This document shows positions 7,310-14,402 of a stretch of DNA of 34,412 nucleotides, one piece after another. The DNA comes from an uncultured Bacteroidales bacterium (GTDB lineage: Bacteria; Bacteroidota; Bacteroidia; Bacteroidales; Paludibacteraceae). The stretch's first letter is position 1, and each line of letters starts with the position of its first letter. The notes below the pieces were generated by a model that was given only the letters and a program-made list of their open reading frames with translations, did not search any database and was not told the origin of the DNA. The stretch is from assembly GCA_946406195.1 (NCBI GenBank), contig CAMJJT010000024.1, positions 1-34,412 on the forward strand, read 5' to 3'. A program made the translations under genes and the position numbers.

Positions 7310-8295
7310 TAACCGAATTCGATTGCGCTATTGCGCTTGGTATTGCTATACTGGAGCGTAAGTTCGAGGACGAGCGGCTTGTTAGGCTCATTGGACTTAT
7401 CGAACTTATACTCCTTGATGATTACAGGACTGTACACCTGATAGTTAGTGCTACCGGCACGATACGAATCAAGGCGCTCGACATAATGCGACCGGCACAT
7501 ATCGAGCAGCGTCTGACGCATGAACTCCGGAAGCGGCGGTGTCTGGATCTTGACCTCCAGCTGCTCCTCGATATCATAGCGCTGCAGCACATTCTCCTGC
7601 TGGGCGGTCTCGTACTCTGTCTTGGGAGCCTCGGTGGTGGCCGCCGGAAAGACGACACTCTCCAGCGCATTGAACGCATTCCGGAACTGGAAGCGCTCTG
7701 CGATATCTATGTCAAGGAAATAGAGCGTGAAGGTACGGCTACCCATCGTCACGACGGCACTCACGCAGTCCGTCAGATAGTTCACGGGGATACTGGAAGT
7801 ACCGGCGGTAGCTGTGCCGGTGGCCGTAGCCGTTGTGCCATCCTTGAAAGTGCGGACGATGGTGTAATTCTCATTGGATGCCGCATAGTAATTGAGCAGG
7901 TATGATTCGCTCGGAGTAGTCCAGGCGGACTTATAATGTGTCAGGAAATAGACGGAAGCAAAGACATCGGCGGTAAGCGTGCCCGGCTTGCGGAGTTCCG
8001 CACCGGTATAGATGACTGCTAAAGTCTTGGTGTAGGTATCGACCTGACAACCGGAAGCGTCACACGGAAAATATACCGCAGATGCAGAGAAGACGGAAAG
8101 ATTGTTCTGAAGCATGTGTGCTTTTATCAGTTCGTCCATTCCGGGGAACTCATAATAGGAACCAATCTTCCGACTGGTAGCCTCGAATATCTTCGTAGAG
8201 CCTTGCTTGACTTGCAAGACGATGTGGTCGCATCCGGATTCCTGACCGGAAACCGACTCACGAAGAAAATTATTTACACCTGACAGAAATATCAT
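7309..8295 (-). CDS. Phage structural protein, tail or connector type
   Basis: 328 residues. It begins MIFLSGVNNFLRESVSGQES, has beta-rich sequence in the middle with a Thr/Ala-rich loop (TATATGTATAGTSS near residue 155), and ends with a beta-type LVLELTLQYSNTKRNSAIEFG. It contains no enzyme motif. It is the first gene behind the promoter at 8313-8342 and its 23-bp repeat array, and it leads a three-gene unit with the 156-residue protein and the holin-like protein. Position suggests a tail or baseplate part. Confidence 0.66.
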   Translation of the reverse strand: MIFLSGVNNFLRESVSGQESGCDHIVLQVKQGSTKIFEATSRKIGSYYEFPGMDELIKAHMLQNNLSVFSASAVYFPCDASGCQVDTYTKTLAVIYTGAELRKPGTLTADVFASVYFLTHYKSAWTTPSESYLLNYYAASNENYTIVRTFKDGTTATATGTATAGTSSIPVNYLTDCVSAVVTMGSRTFTLYFLDIDIAERFQFRNAFNALESVVFPAATTEAPKTEYETAQQENVLQRYDIEEQLEVKIQTPPLPEFMRQTLLDMCRSHYVERLDSYRAGSTNYQVYSPVIIKEYKFDKSNEPNKPLVLELTLQYSNTKRNSAIEFG

Positions 8296-8312
8296 AGCTT
8301 ATAAATTTGTTG

Positions 8313-8342
8313 CAAAGTTAACACTTAATAAACGGGGACAAA
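8313..8342 (-). promoter_or_regulatory. Promoter of the 7309-8295 unit
   Basis: On minus, TTTG (complement of 8339-8342) and TAACTTTG (complement of 8313-8320) are 18 nt apart, and the ATG follows at 8295. The 23-bp repeats begin 14 bp upstream of the -33 box. Confidence 0.5.
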
Positions 8343-8355
8343 AAACACACGGATT

Positions 8356-8448
8356 GCGTCTACGCATGAACACCGCGGGGCGTTATAGGTAGAACACCTG
8401 AAGCGTTGTAGGTAGAACACCGGCAGCGTTATAGGTAGAACGCTCAAA
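8356..8448. repeat. Tandem 23-bp repeats upstream of promoter
   Basis: Three copies begin at 8380, 8403 and 8426 with the common core GCGTTrTAGGTAGAAC. A degenerate fourth copy begins at 8356 (GCGTCTACGCATGAACACC). The period of 23 bp is about two helical turns. The last copy runs into the stop codon of the gene at 8444-8677. A related GTAGAAC string preceded by GCGTAC occurs at 13488-13500, next to another array. Likely protein-binding sites. Confidence 0.65.
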
Positions 8449-8677
8449 TCATCACCTCACAGCCATTGACGGAGAGGATGAGGATATCGCGCACTGTTCT
8501 AATCTGTCCGGAGTCAAGCATCTTGATCCGGCGTGTGCCTTTGTACAGGTCGAACTTGAGTCCGACGCAGTTATTGAGCGCGAGCACCCGGCCATCCTTG
8601 GTAACGACGACCAAGTCCACGGGGTCGGGGCGCTTGAGCATTTCGCGCAGGGTAGTGATATGGATTCGCTGAGCCAT
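8444..8677 (-). CDS. Small phage protein, unknown
   Basis: 77 residues (MAQRIHITTLREMLKRPDPVDLVVVTKDGRV...). Predicted beta-strand rich, with a short N-terminal helix and a Lys/Arg-containing middle (YKGTRRIKML). Its ATG overlaps the stop of the PLD-type gene by one base. It might form a pair with that gene, but nothing in the sequence proves it. Confidence 0.6.
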   Translation of the reverse strand: MAQRIHITTLREMLKRPDPVDLVVVTKDGRVLALNNCVGLKFDLYKGTRRIKMLDSGQIRTVRDILILSVNGCEVMI

Positions 8678-9207
8678 TAGGATTGCATTTTGATGTTAAA
8701 CAATTCCCGGAGCGGAACGGCGTGGTGGTCGCGTATATCGAGGAACGAGGCTTCGAGCTTCCGGAAGACGCCGATATCGGTAGTGATGATAGCGGACTCG
8801 TGCCGGTTGCCTCGCGTCAGGTTCTGACTGGTGATGATGGCGACCTGCGTCACCTCTCCGGCGGTATCGCTCTCCAACAGGATGAGTTTGGAATGATTGT
8901 CGGCCAGATAGAGCCGGTTGATAGTCTGAACGAGAAACGGCCACAGACGGAGAGTCTTGTTGGTGGCTTTGTGATCCAGGACTAACTCGACCTCACTCAC
9001 CTTGCCGGAGCGCTGCATGTGCCACAAGCGACGGACGAACTCCTCGGATATCGAGAACGAAGTCTGCCGCAGGTGCACCTTGCCGGGCATCTGAGCCATT
9101 GCCCACTCTACCACATCCGCCACCTGCAGCGTATTGGTCAGATACGCTTGCAGGGGCACTTGGGATAACGGATAAAGGACGCTGTCAACTGCCTTATTGC
9201 TCGTCAT
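8677..9207 (-). CDS. Phospholipase D-fold (PLD-like) protein
   Basis: 176 residues from ATG 9207 (MTSNKAVDSVLYPLSQVP); an upstream alternative start would overlap the previous gene by 74 bp and is less likely. Near residues 105-130 there is H-S-K, then D, then IITSQNLTRG, which matches the HxK...D...(G/T)SxN signature of the PLD superfamily. Only one such motif is present, so an active enzyme would need to dimerise, as the Nuc-type endonucleases do. Substrate may be DNA or phosphodiester lipid; a nuclease seems more likely in a phage. It lies between an unknown gene and a 77-residue gene in an operon with a phosphoribosyltransferase, an odd place inside a virion module. Possible roles are host DNA attack, counter-defence or superinfection exclusion. 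Confidence 0.62.
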   Translation of the reverse strand: MTSNKAVDSVLYPLSQVPLQAYLTNTLQVADVVEWAMAQMPGKVHLRQTSFSISEEFVRRLWHMQRSGKVSEVELVLDHKATNKTLRLWPFLVQTINRLYLADNHSKLILLESDTAGEVTQVAIITSQNLTRGNRHESAIITTDIGVFRKLEASFLDIRDHHAVPLRELFNIKMQS

Positions 9208-9781
9208 CCACCGGCGGATAAGTGTCGTACTTCTGCCAGTTGGCGTGGTAGCGCTGGTCCAGATCAATCAGTTCCTTGACGAACGGATAGCGGTCGCCAT
9301 CCGGACAGGAAGACTGATTCTCCGGCAGGGAGAGGAGGATGAGCTGCGCATGGCAGGCTCGCATGTTCTGCATGATGGAGAGGTTCTCGGAATAGAGAGC
9401 CTGAATCTCCTCCGGCAGACGGTTGTGGTCCGGACGCTTACCGAGTTTGAAATCCTCCGTCTTCTCGATACGCTTGAGTACCGGCGTCTTGTCCTTACCG
9501 GGCAGCGGTGCATTGAGCTTGCGCTGCGAGGCGATGAGTGTCGCTTTGCCGGACATCCGGACGACATCCTCGTGCGTCACCTTGGCCAGCCGCATCGGCA
9601 GGAACTTGTTCAGCTGGTACTCGACGGTCTTCATGTATTTCTTGGGAAGTCGCTCGAAGCCGTTGGCAAGTATCTGATTGCGTACCAATACGCGCACCAG
9701 CCGGACGCCGGTCGCGATATCTCTCTTCTCAGCATCGGTATTGAGCCACTGCTGAAGCTCTTTGGTTAATTTCTCGTCCAT
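9194..9781 (-). CDS. Helical phage protein, unknown
   Basis: 195 residues, mostly charged helix. It starts MDEKLTKELQQWLNTDAEKR, continues with a basic stretch (LPKKYMKTVEYQLNKFLPMRLAKVTHEDVVRMSGKA) and ends acidic (YDTYPPVDDEQ). No motif is recognised. It overlaps the PLD-type gene by 14 bp and follows the phosphoribosyltransferase after 80 bp. That 80-bp gap has three GC-rich palindromes. It could be a partner subunit of one of these enzymes or a minor virion protein. Confidence 0.66.
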   Translation of the reverse strand: MDEKLTKELQQWLNTDAEKRDIATGVRLVRVLVRNQILANGFERLPKKYMKTVEYQLNKFLPMRLAKVTHEDVVRMSGKATLIASQRKLNAPLPGKDKTPVLKRIEKTEDFKLGKRPDHNRLPEEIQALYSENLSIMQNMRACHAQLILLSLPENQSSCPDGDRYPFVKELIDLDQRYHANWQKYDTYPPVDDEQ

Positions 9782-9800
9782 AATTACTCTGTTTTTGCTA

Positions 9801-9858
9801 CCCCCGGGGGAAAGATACCCAAACCCCTGGGGGTTTATGTATCCAACCTATAGGGGTT
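9801..9858. repeat. Three short G/C palindromes in an 80-bp gap
   Basis: CCCCCGGGGG (9801-9810), AAACCCC-TG-GGGGTTT (9821-9836) and AACC-TATA-GG (9845-9854, continuing GGTT) follow one another between the phosphoribosyltransferase stop and the next ATG. They could weaken transcription or act as binding sites. No clear promoter is seen here. Confidence 0.45.
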
Positions 9859-9861
9859 AGC

Positions 9862-10533
9862 CTATTGATTGTCCACGCCTACGATATAAAAGATGTTCTT
9901 GCCCAGTGGAGCGAGTAGGCGGTTCATCGCTCCGAGGGTGCTGCCGGTGGTCACGAAATCATCAAAGCAGATCAGATTCGTCTCCGGCGGTATGTTGCCC
10001 GGTTCAAAGTCCACGCCGATGCGCTGCTTGGTCCGGGCGATGGCTACATCCTCGCGGTACGGTATGCCGAGGTTCTGCGCGAGGGACGCCGCCACCATAC
10101 AGGCGAAGTTGCGTTCCTTGTGCCTCCGGCGCGGAGTGGTGATGACGGCGAACCCTCCGGAAGAGAGGTTTTCGCCCAGCACACTCCGGATGACCGGCGC
10201 GAGGGAGTTGCTGAAGACCGGCACCATGCCGTCGTCCGCTTTGATGTCCGCAAGGGTCGGACCCTTGACGGTACGCTTCCAGACGGCGATGATACGCAGG
10301 CCTACCTTGGGGAAGAGGTGAACATGCTGCTCACTCAGGTCGCATCGTGCCAACACATCGGCGTGCTCGGCGTGCCAGGCTTTGCGTGGCCCGGCTTCCG
10401 CAAACAAGTCCTTCACCGGCTTGGCATCCCCAATAGAATGCAAGATGTCGGAGAATCCTCCTTCCCGGATGGATACGGTATCGAGGACCTCCGACACGGA
10501 AGACGACACAGGTATGTCAACGGGGAGCGTCAT
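9862..10533 (-). CDS. Phosphoribosyltransferase-fold protein
   Basis: 223 residues. Residues 187-199 read NLICFDDFVTTGS, the PRPP-binding loop of type I phosphoribosyltransferases (hydrophobic strand, two acidic residues, TTGST). Upstream, FAVITTPRRRHKERNFACMVA at about 128-148 resembles the PP-loop and the following helix of ComF-like proteins. The N-terminal 90 residues are unlike ComF and have no Cys4 zinc finger. The start overlaps the stop of the structural gene upstream by one base (TGATG), so it is made together with the capsid proteins. Possible jobs are nucleotide salvage, base modification or a NAD/PRPP-linked counter-defence; the sequence does not decide. Confidence 0.68.
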   Translation of the reverse strand: MTLPVDIPVSSSVSEVLDTVSIREGGFSDILHSIGDAKPVKDLFAEAGPRKAWHAEHADVLARCDLSEQHVHLFPKVGLRIIAVWKRTVKGPTLADIKADDGMVPVFSNSLAPVIRSVLGENLSSGGFAVITTPRRRHKERNFACMVAASLAQNLGIPYREDVAIARTKQRIGVDFEPGNIPPETNLICFDDFVTTGSTLGAMNRLLAPLGKNIFYIVGVDNQ

Positions 10534-11135
10534 CAGCTGTTTGCACCGCTGCCGCTACCGCTACCACTGCCTTGCTCGTTGATGACACCGTCCTCGGTGA
10601 CAATCTCGCCCTCGTAGAACGGAGCGGGGATGAGGTCGGTATGCTCGATGTTGACGGTGGTGGAAGCCGTTCCGGTTGCGCCCTGGCCGTTGTCTTGCGC
10701 AACGGTAGCGTTACCTTGCCACTTCTCGTTACCCACCATGCGGAACTTACCGTCCATATCCTGAACGAGCGAAACGATGTCGTTGTTGTTGAAGTAAGCT
10801 GCCGCGAGGGACGCTTGCTCATCTACTGCCGGGTGAACGGCGGTAATCTTGTTGAGCTGCGTCTGGCTCGGCTTCTCACCCTGAGCCTCCGAAGTCAATC
10901 CGGATTTGTCAACGAGAACATCGATGTAGTGGAATACCTTGTCCGCTGCCATCTGGAACGAACCTTGCAGCACGGCAGAGGTCGGACGACCGTTCGCATC
11001 TACCGGCAGAAGCGGCCAAACAGCAATGTTCGACTTCGCCGTGTAGTAGATACGACGGCGGATACCGGGGAGGACGGGTTTGCCCTCGCACCAGTGCAAC
11101 GAACCCTCAACAGGGGAACAATTATTCTTAGGCAT
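10533..11135 (-). CDS. Second major structural protein with (GS)n tail
   Basis: 200 residues directly behind the capsid gene. It has beta-type sequence with AVDEQASLAAAYFNNNDIVSLVQDMDG in the middle and TDLIPAPFYEGEIVTEDG towards the end, then EQ, four Gly-Ser pairs and GANS. I take it as a virion protein: a head decoration protein, a head-completion protein or a tail-tube protein are all possible. The Gly-Ser tail uses mixed codons (GGC AGT GGT AGC GGT AGC GGC AGC), so it is not a fresh slippage tract. It overlaps the phosphoribosyltransferase start by one base. Confidence 0.7.
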   Translation of the reverse strand: MPKNNCSPVEGSLHWCEGKPVLPGIRRRIYYTAKSNIAVWPLLPVDANGRPTSAVLQGSFQMAADKVFHYIDVLVDKSGLTSEAQGEKPSQTQLNKITAVHPAVDEQASLAAAYFNNNDIVSLVQDMDGKFRMVGNEKWQGNATVAQDNGQGATGTASTTVNIEHTDLIPAPFYEGEIVTEDGVINEQGSGSGSGSGANS

Positions 11136-11205
11136 ATTCTCAATGAATTAAGAGGTTACACATTAGCACCCCTCCGGAACAGTGTCCGGAGAGATGCGTT
11201 AACTT

Positions 11206-12252
11206 TTACTGGCCGCTTCCGGAACCCGAGCCGCTGCCCGAACCGGAACCGCTACCGCTACCACTGCCGGAACCCGAGCCGCTTCCTTCAGCAAGCGCTG
11301 CAACGAGCAGACGGCGAGGATCGATGGACTCGAACTCTACACCGAAGAACATCGTCGCAACATACTCCAGCGTGAAGGCGCTGAAATGCTCGATGGTCAC
11401 GCTCTCGGTGTCGGACATGAGGTCCACACCAATCAGCATGTTCTCCTTGGTGGTCAGGTGGATGTACGAGGTACCCTCCTTGCTCGACAGCGCTACGAGT
11501 TCGCAGCGACCGTTCGAACCTTCGAGGATATGCTGCTCGAAGCCCTTCACCCACGGCGTTGCCGCGTGAGTAGCGAAGTAAGCATCCTCGTAAGCGTCCA
11601 GGATGTCCTGGGTTACGAACATGATCGTCTTCTGACGACGGAGCTCGCGGTTAGCCTTGCGATAGATGCCCTTCAGAACATCTACAGCGTTGGTCTCGTC
11701 GATAGCGTCTTCGAGGACGACGTAGTTACCTTTACCCTCGGCAATGTTGCCGGCGGTGATCTCCTTAGCCGTGATGGTGTCCCATCCGTTGAACAGGTCA
11801 GCCGTGGTCGTACCGTTCGCTTTGCGGACAGCGCTCCACAGAACTGCGTTGAGGTTCTCGCTCAACTTCTTACAGATTTCGACGAGGACAGCCTTGACGA
11901 TCTCTGCATTCTTCATCGCTTCGCCCTTGGTCGCAGCCTTCTGACCGATAACCATGGTAGCGACAGAGTTCGGCTCGAACTCATAGTCCACTGCACCCAT
12001 GAAGGTCTCCAGCTCGCGGAACGCAAGCGCAGCGTCTTTACCCGACTTGATGTCGTGCTTGTACGGACGGAACTGCGCATCGAGCGACAGTGATCCGACG
12101 GTCTCCTTGTAGCGGATGCCATAGCGGACGCTTACATACGGGAGAATCTCCTCCAAGCCGGTAACGGGCAATGCAAGGAATTCCTTGCGCCATTTGGTAG
12201 CAGCCTCTTGATACGCTTGAAGCTGCTCTCCAGTAATTTTACCTACAGACAT
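11206..12252 (-). CDS. Major capsid protein with twelve-fold Gly-Ser tail
   Basis: 348 residues, in the classical place behind protease and scaffold, and of usual length for an HK97-fold capsid protein. The N-terminus (GKITGEQLQAYQEAATKWRKEF) is helical; a long middle region includes DAYEDAYFATHAATPWVKGFE and TTKENMLIGVDL, and the last fold segment is MFFGVEFESIDPRRLLVAALAEG. It then ends in twelve Gly-Ser pairs plus GQ. The codons in this tail vary (Gly by GGA, GGC, GGT; Ser by AGC, AGT, TCC, TCG), which points to selection on the protein. The tail would extend from the capsid surface or interior as a flexible arm. The name rests on position and size; no close homologue could be compared. 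Confidence 0.78.
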   Translation of the reverse strand: MSVGKITGEQLQAYQEAATKWRKEFLALPVTGLEEILPYVSVRYGIRYKETVGSLSLDAQFRPYKHDIKSGKDAALAFRELETFMGAVDYEFEPNSVATMVIGQKAATKGEAMKNAEIVKAVLVEICKKLSENLNAVLWSAVRKANGTTTADLFNGWDTITAKEITAGNIAEGKGNYVVLEDAIDETNAVDVLKGIYRKANRELRRQKTIMFVTQDILDAYEDAYFATHAATPWVKGFEQHILEGSNGRCELVALSSKEGTSYIHLTTKENMLIGVDLMSDTESVTIEHFSAFTLEYVATMFFGVEFESIDPRRLLVAALAEGSGSGSGSGSGSGSGSGSGSGSGSGQ

Positions 12253-12284
12253 GTGTGTGTAATTTTAAGAGGTTAATAATTAGG

Positions 12285-12659
12285 TTACTTTCCCAGCATT
12301 TGGCGAGCGTTGGCGAGCGTGGCTGCCAATGCCTCTGCAGGAGATTGCTCCTCGTTGGCAGGCTTCTGCTCACCCGTTTCCACTACCGGTTTTGCCGTGG
12401 CAGCCGGACGAGCCTCAAGCTCCGCGATACGGGCTTCGGCTGCTGCCAACTTCGTCTCGGCATCTGCCTTGGCGGTCTCTGCGGCTGTCTTAGCAGCCTC
12501 TGCAGCCTCTTTGTCTGCCTTAGCCTGAGCCAAGGAATCTTCCAGAGCCTGCAACTGAGATTCATCCAAAGCATAACTGCCGCCCTCATTCGGCTCCTCC
12601 AGAGCCTTGAGGTTCGCAGCAGCCAATACAGCTGCTACCATCAGAAATACTTTTTTCAT
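12285..12659 (-). CDS. Possible nested scaffold protein from internal start
   Basis: In frame with the protease, residue 246 is a Met starting MKKVFLMVAAVLAAANLKAL, and the remaining 124 residues are an Ala/Glu/Lys-rich coiled coil. The sequence before this ATG (AATTCAATCAACTGTT) is AT-rich like other starts here. Phages such as lambda make their scaffold (Nu3) from an internal start in the protease gene, so the same is plausible. The hydrophobic start also looks like a signal peptide, which I consider a coincidence or a membrane-contact helix. Confidence 0.4.
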   Translation of the reverse strand: MKKVFLMVAAVLAAANLKALEEPNEGGSYALDESQLQALEDSLAQAKADKEAAEAAKTAAETAKADAETKLAAAEARIAELEARPAATAKPVVETGEQKPANEEQSPAEALAATLANARQMLGK

Positions 12660-13394
12660 AACAGTTGATTGAATTGAGTTATCGGGCTTGGCATCCGGTT
12701 CCGCTACAGCCTGTGCGGTAGCAGCCTCCTTCTTGCCGAACCATTTCTTGAACATCGCTTCCAGTTGCGCGAGCCAACCGTCCGCCTCGACCGGCATGTT
12801 ATCCGGAAGAGGAATACCGGCAGCGGCCATCGCGTTAGCAACCGTCTGCGTGAGTTTGACATCCTCGGTGCTGTCGATTACCTCATCCACGAAGCCCCAA
12901 TCCAATGCCTCCTGTGCGGTCAGCCATTTCTCCTCGCGCATCAGGTCGAGAAGATCTTTCACCGGCTTCTTGCACCGGTCAGCATACGCGGTGGCGATGG
13001 TCAGATCAATCTTCTCCGCATCGGCAGCGGTCTTCATGTACTCCGCTGCTTTCTCCTTCAGCTGGTCGGCATTGAGAGCGGACCACTCGAAGATGGGAAA
13101 ACTGCACTTGTGAACGAGGTACATCGCGTTCTTCTCGATGGCGATGTGCTTGGCTCCCATCGATGCGATAGTAGCGGCACTCGCGTTCATGCCTCGATAA
13201 TAGACATGCACGTTACCATGGTTAGCAAATGCAGAGGAAACAGACAGGGCGGTAGCGACAGAACCACCGAGCGAGTCAATGAGTACCGACACTTCTTTGT
13301 CGGCTGCTTTATCCAGAACATAGTCAACATAGTCGGAATCGAAATCCCAACTGCCTACGTAACCTTTCAATTTCAAGTCAAATTTCTTTGCCAT
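12285..13394 (-). CDS. ClpP-type prohead protease fused to scaffold
   Basis: 369 residues from ATG 13394 (MAKKFDLKLKGYVGSW). Residues 1-175 are a ClpP/SppA-type S14 domain: oxyanion loop DSLGGS at 40-45, nucleophile Ser72 in NASAATIASMG, His95 in YLVHK, and an Asp at about 150 before EKWLTAQEALDWGFVDEV. Such proteases cut the scaffold and capsid tail during prohead maturation. From about residue 200 on the chain is Ala/Glu/Lys-rich and predicted coiled coil, the scaffold part. An internal ATG at 12659 could make the scaffold alone. It is the first gene after the late promoter at 13421-13452. Confidence 0.85.
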   Translation of the reverse strand: MAKKFDLKLKGYVGSWDFDSDYVDYVLDKAADKEVSVLIDSLGGSVATALSVSSAFANHGNVHVYYRGMNASAATIASMGAKHIAIEKNAMYLVHKCSFPIFEWSALNADQLKEKAAEYMKTAADAEKIDLTIATAYADRCKKPVKDLLDLMREEKWLTAQEALDWGFVDEVIDSTEDVKLTQTVANAMAAAGIPLPDNMPVEADGWLAQLEAMFKKWFGKKEAATAQAVAEPDAKPDNSIQSTVMKKVFLMVAAVLAAANLKALEEPNEGGSYALDESQLQALEDSLAQAKADKEAAEAAKTAAETAKADAETKLAAAEARIAELEARPAATAKPVVETGEQKPANEEQSPAEALAATLANARQMLGK

Positions 13395-13420
13395 AACGCA
13401 CAAATTTTAATTTCCGGCTG

Positions 13421-13452
13421 CAAAGGTACAACACTACCTCCACGACCGGCAA
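13421..13452 (-). promoter_or_regulatory. Late promoter of the capsid operon
   Basis: On minus, TTGC (complement of 13449-13452) is followed after 20 nt by TACCTTTG (complement of 13421-13428), and the ATG lies 27 nt farther at 13394. An array of five TAGGATG repeats stands 56 bp upstream of the -33 box. Confidence 0.62.
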
Positions 13453-13507
13453 CTATACATAAAGAGGAAAAACGCACCCCCTCGCGTGCGTACGTAGAAC
13501 GACCGAA

Positions 13508-13558
13508 TAGGATGCAAATAGGATGGTTTTAGGATGTCGATAGGATGCTTTTAGGATG
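13508..13558. repeat. Five TAGGATG repeats with exact 11-bp period
   Basis: TAGGATG starts at 13508, 13519, 13530, 13541 and 13552, exactly 11 bp apart, with a decayed sixth copy (TAGGCAC) near 13562. The array lies between the terminator of the replication operon and the late promoter. One protein per helical turn on the same face is the natural reading: an activator site for late transcription, or iterons of a replication origin. Confidence 0.75.
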
Positions 13559-13567
13559 GTTTAGGCA

Positions 13568-13605
13568 CAAAAAAAGTGGGGCAACCGCGAGTGCGATTGT
13601 CCCAC
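13568..13605 (-). terminator. Terminator of replication operon
   Basis: On minus, GTGGGACAA (complement of 13597-13605) pairs with TTGCCCCAC (complement of 13576-13584) and is followed by seven T. It closes the operon ending with the glycosyltransferase-like gene. Confidence 0.75.
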
Positions 13606-13657
13606 CGGAACACAATAGACAACATTAACTTATCAACAAACTGCTATAAAAATGGAA

Positions 13658-14401
13658 TTATTTCTCAAATCGGCACTTCGATGGGAAGAGTTTCTCCAGA
13701 TAATTGGCTATTCCGGTATGGATAGCCGTGTCATAGATCGAGAAGATATCCGTGCCATCGAGTTCCTTCAGATCCTCCGGAGTATTGAGGTGATGAAGCT
13801 TTACATCACACCGGGGAACGGTAGGAACCTTATCGAGGCTGACATATGCGGACACCATCAGGTTCGCCATCGATAGACCTCGCTCGCTTGCTTCGAGTTC
13901 CTTCCATACACCGGCTAACTCAAGTATCACATACGCACGATAATCAAAATGAAGAGGCGCGTGATGGGAATACATCGTAGTGCCGAGACTATTCCGGCGC
14001 ATGACATCGGCAGTTGCAAGCAGCATATTCGTGTAGCGCTTATCGCCGAAGTGAATAGTCCGAACCGATAACGGCGTAGGCATATCGCCTTTCGAATAGA
14101 CCGGATACCGATTCAAGTCAACCGGGCCCTTCAGGAATACATCATCGTTGAACAGGAGGAAGTGTCCGGAGACCTTACCCCACACCTTGCTTATCTTCCG
14201 GAATACATTGATAGCCGGTACTTTCGTCTCATCCTCTGCAGGAATGTACTCAACTATATCTCTATTCACCCATTCCGGGCAATAGCCGACGATAATCACT
14301 CGGTCCACATTCTGACCATACTTCTCTATACTCCTCAACGAGTAGCGCAGCTCATTGTTGTCCCACTTGCTGCCAGTGCCTATTACATAAACTACATCCA
14401 T
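13658..14401 (-). CDS. Glycosyltransferase-like (Stealth-type) protein
   Basis: 247 residues. The start MDVVYVIGTGSKWDNNELRYSLRSIEKY resembles the conserved first region of Stealth-type capsule/phosphosugar transferases, and FLLFNDDVFLKGP near residue 102 carries the DxD-like acidic pair these enzymes use for nucleotide-sugar and metal. A later segment (MYSHHAPLHFDYRAYVILE) adds conserved His. It follows the primase-helicase with a one-base gap and is the last gene before a terminator. In a phage it may glycosylate modified DNA bases, virion proteins or host surface glycans. The Ser-rich Gly-Ser tails of the virion proteins are possible acceptors, which is speculation. Confidence 0.62.
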   Translation of the reverse strand: MDVVYVIGTGSKWDNNELRYSLRSIEKYGQNVDRVIIVGYCPEWVNRDIVEYIPAEDETKVPAINVFRKISKVWGKVSGHFLLFNDDVFLKGPVDLNRYPVYSKGDMPTPLSVRTIHFGDKRYTNMLLATADVMRRNSLGTTMYSHHAPLHFDYRAYVILELAGVWKELEASERGLSMANLMVSAYVSLDKVPTVPRCDVKLHHLNTPEDLKELDGTDIFSIYDTAIHTGIANYLEKLFPSKCRFEK

Positions 14402-14402
14402 A

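Noticed and set aside
8356..8448. CRISPR array
   Set aside because: The 23-bp units follow each other without spacers, and no cas genes are present.
9862..10533. Competence protein ComF
   Set aside because: The PRPP loop fits, but the N-terminal zinc finger is missing and the place in a capsid operon is wrong for a competence gene. Only the fold is called.
10572..11375. Long plus-strand open frame of 267 codons
   Set aside because: It lies opposite the capsid region genes, has a composition typical for a shadow frame and crosses two gene borders. The minus genes have clear motifs and coupling.
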